Source: Desulfobacterales bacterium (GTDB lineage: Bacteria > Desulfobacterota > Desulfobacteria > Desulfobacterales > SpSt-501). From it: a stretch of 8,035 nt of DNA. This document shows, one piece after another, positions 7,501-8,035 of the stretch. The position numbers and the translations under genes were made by a program. Below the pieces are notes generated by a model. That model searched no databases. It saw only the letters and a list, made by a program, of their open reading frames with translations, and was not told the origin of the DNA. The DNA is taken from assembly GCA_025454275.1 (NCBI GenBank), contig JALOOS010000063.1, positions 1 to 8,035 of the forward strand. Direction: 5' to 3'. The number at the start of each line of letters is the position of its first letter. The first letter of the stretch is position 1.

Positions 7501-8035
7501 GCTTCGGCGGGCTCGACCACGTCCTGGCCTGCAACGAGGACGTCAACGTGATGGTCTTCGACACCGAGGTCTACAGCAACACCGGCGGGCAGTCCTCCAA
7601 GGCCACCCCGACCGGGTCGGTCGCGAAGTTCGCGGCCTCGGGCAAGAAGACCCCCAAGAAGGACATGGGGCTCATGATGATCTCCTACGGCTACATCTAC
7701 GTCGCCAGTGTCGCCATGGGCGCCAACAAGAACCAGCTGATGAAGGCCCTGGCCGAGGCCGAGGCCTACAACGGGCCCTCGCTCATCATCGCCTACTCGC
7801 CCTGCATCAACCAGGGGATCCTGGCCGGCATGGGCAAGACCCAGGCCGAGGAGGACCTCGCCGTCAAGTCCGGCTACTGGCCGCTTTACCGCTACAACCC
7901 GGCGCTCAAGGCCGAGGGCAAGAACCCCTTCAGCCTGGATTGCAAGAAGCCGGACGGCTCGATCCGCGACTTTCTCGCCGGCGAGATCCGCTACGCCTCG
8001 CTCAAGAAGACCTTCCCGGAGGAGGCGGCCCGCCT
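4593..8035 (+). CDS. Pyruvate:ferredoxin (flavodoxin) oxidoreductase, single-chain homodimeric type, 3' end cut by window
   Basis: Cytoplasmic enzyme converting pyruvate, CoA and oxidised ferredoxin to acetyl-CoA, CO2 and reduced ferredoxin; it may also run in reverse for CO2 fixation. The window holds 1147 residues, collinear with Desulfovibrio africanus PFOR (1232 residues). The domain order is the N-terminal pyrimidine-binding domain (about 1-258, YPITPSS 29-35, with T32, E65 and R115 matching the pyruvate/TPP residues), the transketolase C-terminal-like domain (about 259-415), the CoA-associated gamma domain (about 416-627, HLRFG motif), the EKR segment, and a two-cluster ferredoxin domain (C688/C691/C694/C698 and C744/C747/C750/C754). 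The TPP domain follows with GDG at 962-964, N996 in YSNTGGQSS, and proximal cluster ligands C811, C814, C839 and C1071. All known cofactor ligands are present, so the enzyme should be active. No stop is reached, so about 30-90 residues are missing. It follows the fumarase by 115 bases. Symbols nifJ, por and pfor are all used for this family. Confidence 0.97.
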   Translation, partial: MAEQKMKTMDGNTAAAHVAYAMSDVATIYPITPSSPIAELADEMAAAGRRNVFGMTMTVRQLQSEAGAAGAMHGALAAGALTSTFTASQGLLLMVPNMYKISGELLPGVFHVTARAVAAHALSIFGDHQDVMAVRQTGSCMIASSSVQEVMDLGLVAHLAAIEASLPFVHFFDGFRTSHEIQKIAVIDTEAMAGLVDHAAVARFRARGANPERPELRGTAQNPDIYFQGREAANPYYLKAAGIVAAAMKRVGALTGRHYRLFDYVGDPQAAHVIIAMGSACETIEEAVGYLNAKGEKTGLVKVRLYRPFSAADLLAAIPASATIVTVLDRTKEPGALGDPLYMDVCTACMEQGRALKLLAGRYGLGSKEFNPAMVKAVFDNMKAAAPRNHFTVGIIDDVTHTSLEVGPSLDVSPAGTVQCKFWGLGADGTVGANKSAIKIIGDNTPMYAQAYFAYDSKKSGGITISHLRFGKKPIQSTYLIDTADYIACHKDSYVELYDILEGVKAGGTFVLNSPWTLAEMEEKLPAAMRRTIAQKKIRFYNIDAVKIAQEVGLGGRINMIMQTAFFKLANVLPVEEAIGHLKKEIQKLFGKKSEKLVAMNNAAVDATVANLVEIKYPAAWAQAGEGAASGRSEPEWVREVMRPILAQQGDKLPVSKFTPDGIFPVATTRFEKRGVAINVPEWIMENCIQCNQCAMVCPHASIRPFLVTAEELQKAPAGFEAKKAVGKELKEYSFRIQVDTLDCMGCGNCADICPAKKKALVMKPLETQTAAQVPLWDYAVTLPVRDSLVGRFTVKGSQFCQPLLEFSGACAGCGETPYAKLVTQLYGDRMIIGNATGCSSIWGGSAPAVPYCTNKDGHGPTWGNSLFEDSAEFTYGMYLGIFQQRRQLADLARKAIAGDAPAEVKSALQGWLEHLQDPEGSRRFGDQLKALLPKHTDNPLLAEILRMANLFTKKSFWVFLGDGAAYDIGFGGLDHVLACNEDVNVMVFDTEVYSNTGGQSSKATPTGSVAKFAASGKKTPKKDMGLMMISYGYIYVASVAMGANKNQLMKALAEAEAYNGPSLIIAYSPCINQGILAGMGKTQAEEDLAVKSGYWPLYRYNPALKAEGKNPFSLDCKKPDGSIRDFLAGEIRYASLKKTFPEEAAR

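Noticed and set aside
4578..7520. A 980-residue open frame on the - strand opposite the PFOR gene
   Set aside because: It lies antisense to a gene whose cofactor residues are fully conserved. Its protein is a low-complexity mix rich in Gly, Val, Asp, His and Leu with no recognisable domain. High GC at third codon positions suppresses stops in the opposite frame, which explains its length.

Overview
The window is very GC-rich DNA with tightly packed genes, all on the + strand. It reads as part of a bacterial chromosome carrying central anaerobic carbon metabolism. The single-chain pyruvate:ferredoxin oxidoreductase (PFOR), class I iron-sulfur fumarase and FAD/Fe-S D-lactate-dehydrogenase-type flavoprotein, with strong resemblance to Desulfovibrio-type PFOR, suggest an anaerobic member of the former Deltaproteobacteria (Desulfobacterota/Desulfuromonadota). 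This placement is inferred from protein resemblance alone; there is no rRNA or other marker.

Layout: (1) positions 2-2776 hold a large fused flavoprotein/iron-sulfur oxidoreductase of the D-lactate dehydrogenase (Dld-II)/GlcD-GlcF type, whose first residues lie before the window. (2) Positions 2777-2866 are a 90-base gap with a convincing sigma70-type promoter (TTGACA, then an extended TGnTATGCA) and a ribosome binding site. (3) Positions 2867-4477 hold a complete class I fumarate hydratase with all expected cluster and catalytic residues. (4) Positions 4478-4592 are a 115-base gap with a ribosome binding site but no clear terminator or strong promoter. (5) Position 4593 to the window end is a PFOR with every cofactor-binding residue intact, cut off by the window close to its C-terminus.

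Together the genes suggest oxidation of a 2-hydroxy acid (probably D-lactate) to pyruvate, oxidative cleavage of pyruvate to acetyl-CoA with reduction of ferredoxin, and a fumarase serving the TCA cycle or fumarate/malate interconversion. All three enzymes contain iron-sulfur clusters, which fits an anaerobic lifestyle.

I found no RNA genes, mobile elements, CRISPR arrays, tandem repeats or pseudogenes. I see no previously undescribed system. The points worth a second look are modest: the promoter that separates fumarase from the upstream oxidoreductase, an Asp-for-Cys substitution in one ferredoxin motif, the gene grouping, and what lies past the PFOR truncation. Very long open frames exist on the opposite strand but are composition shadows.
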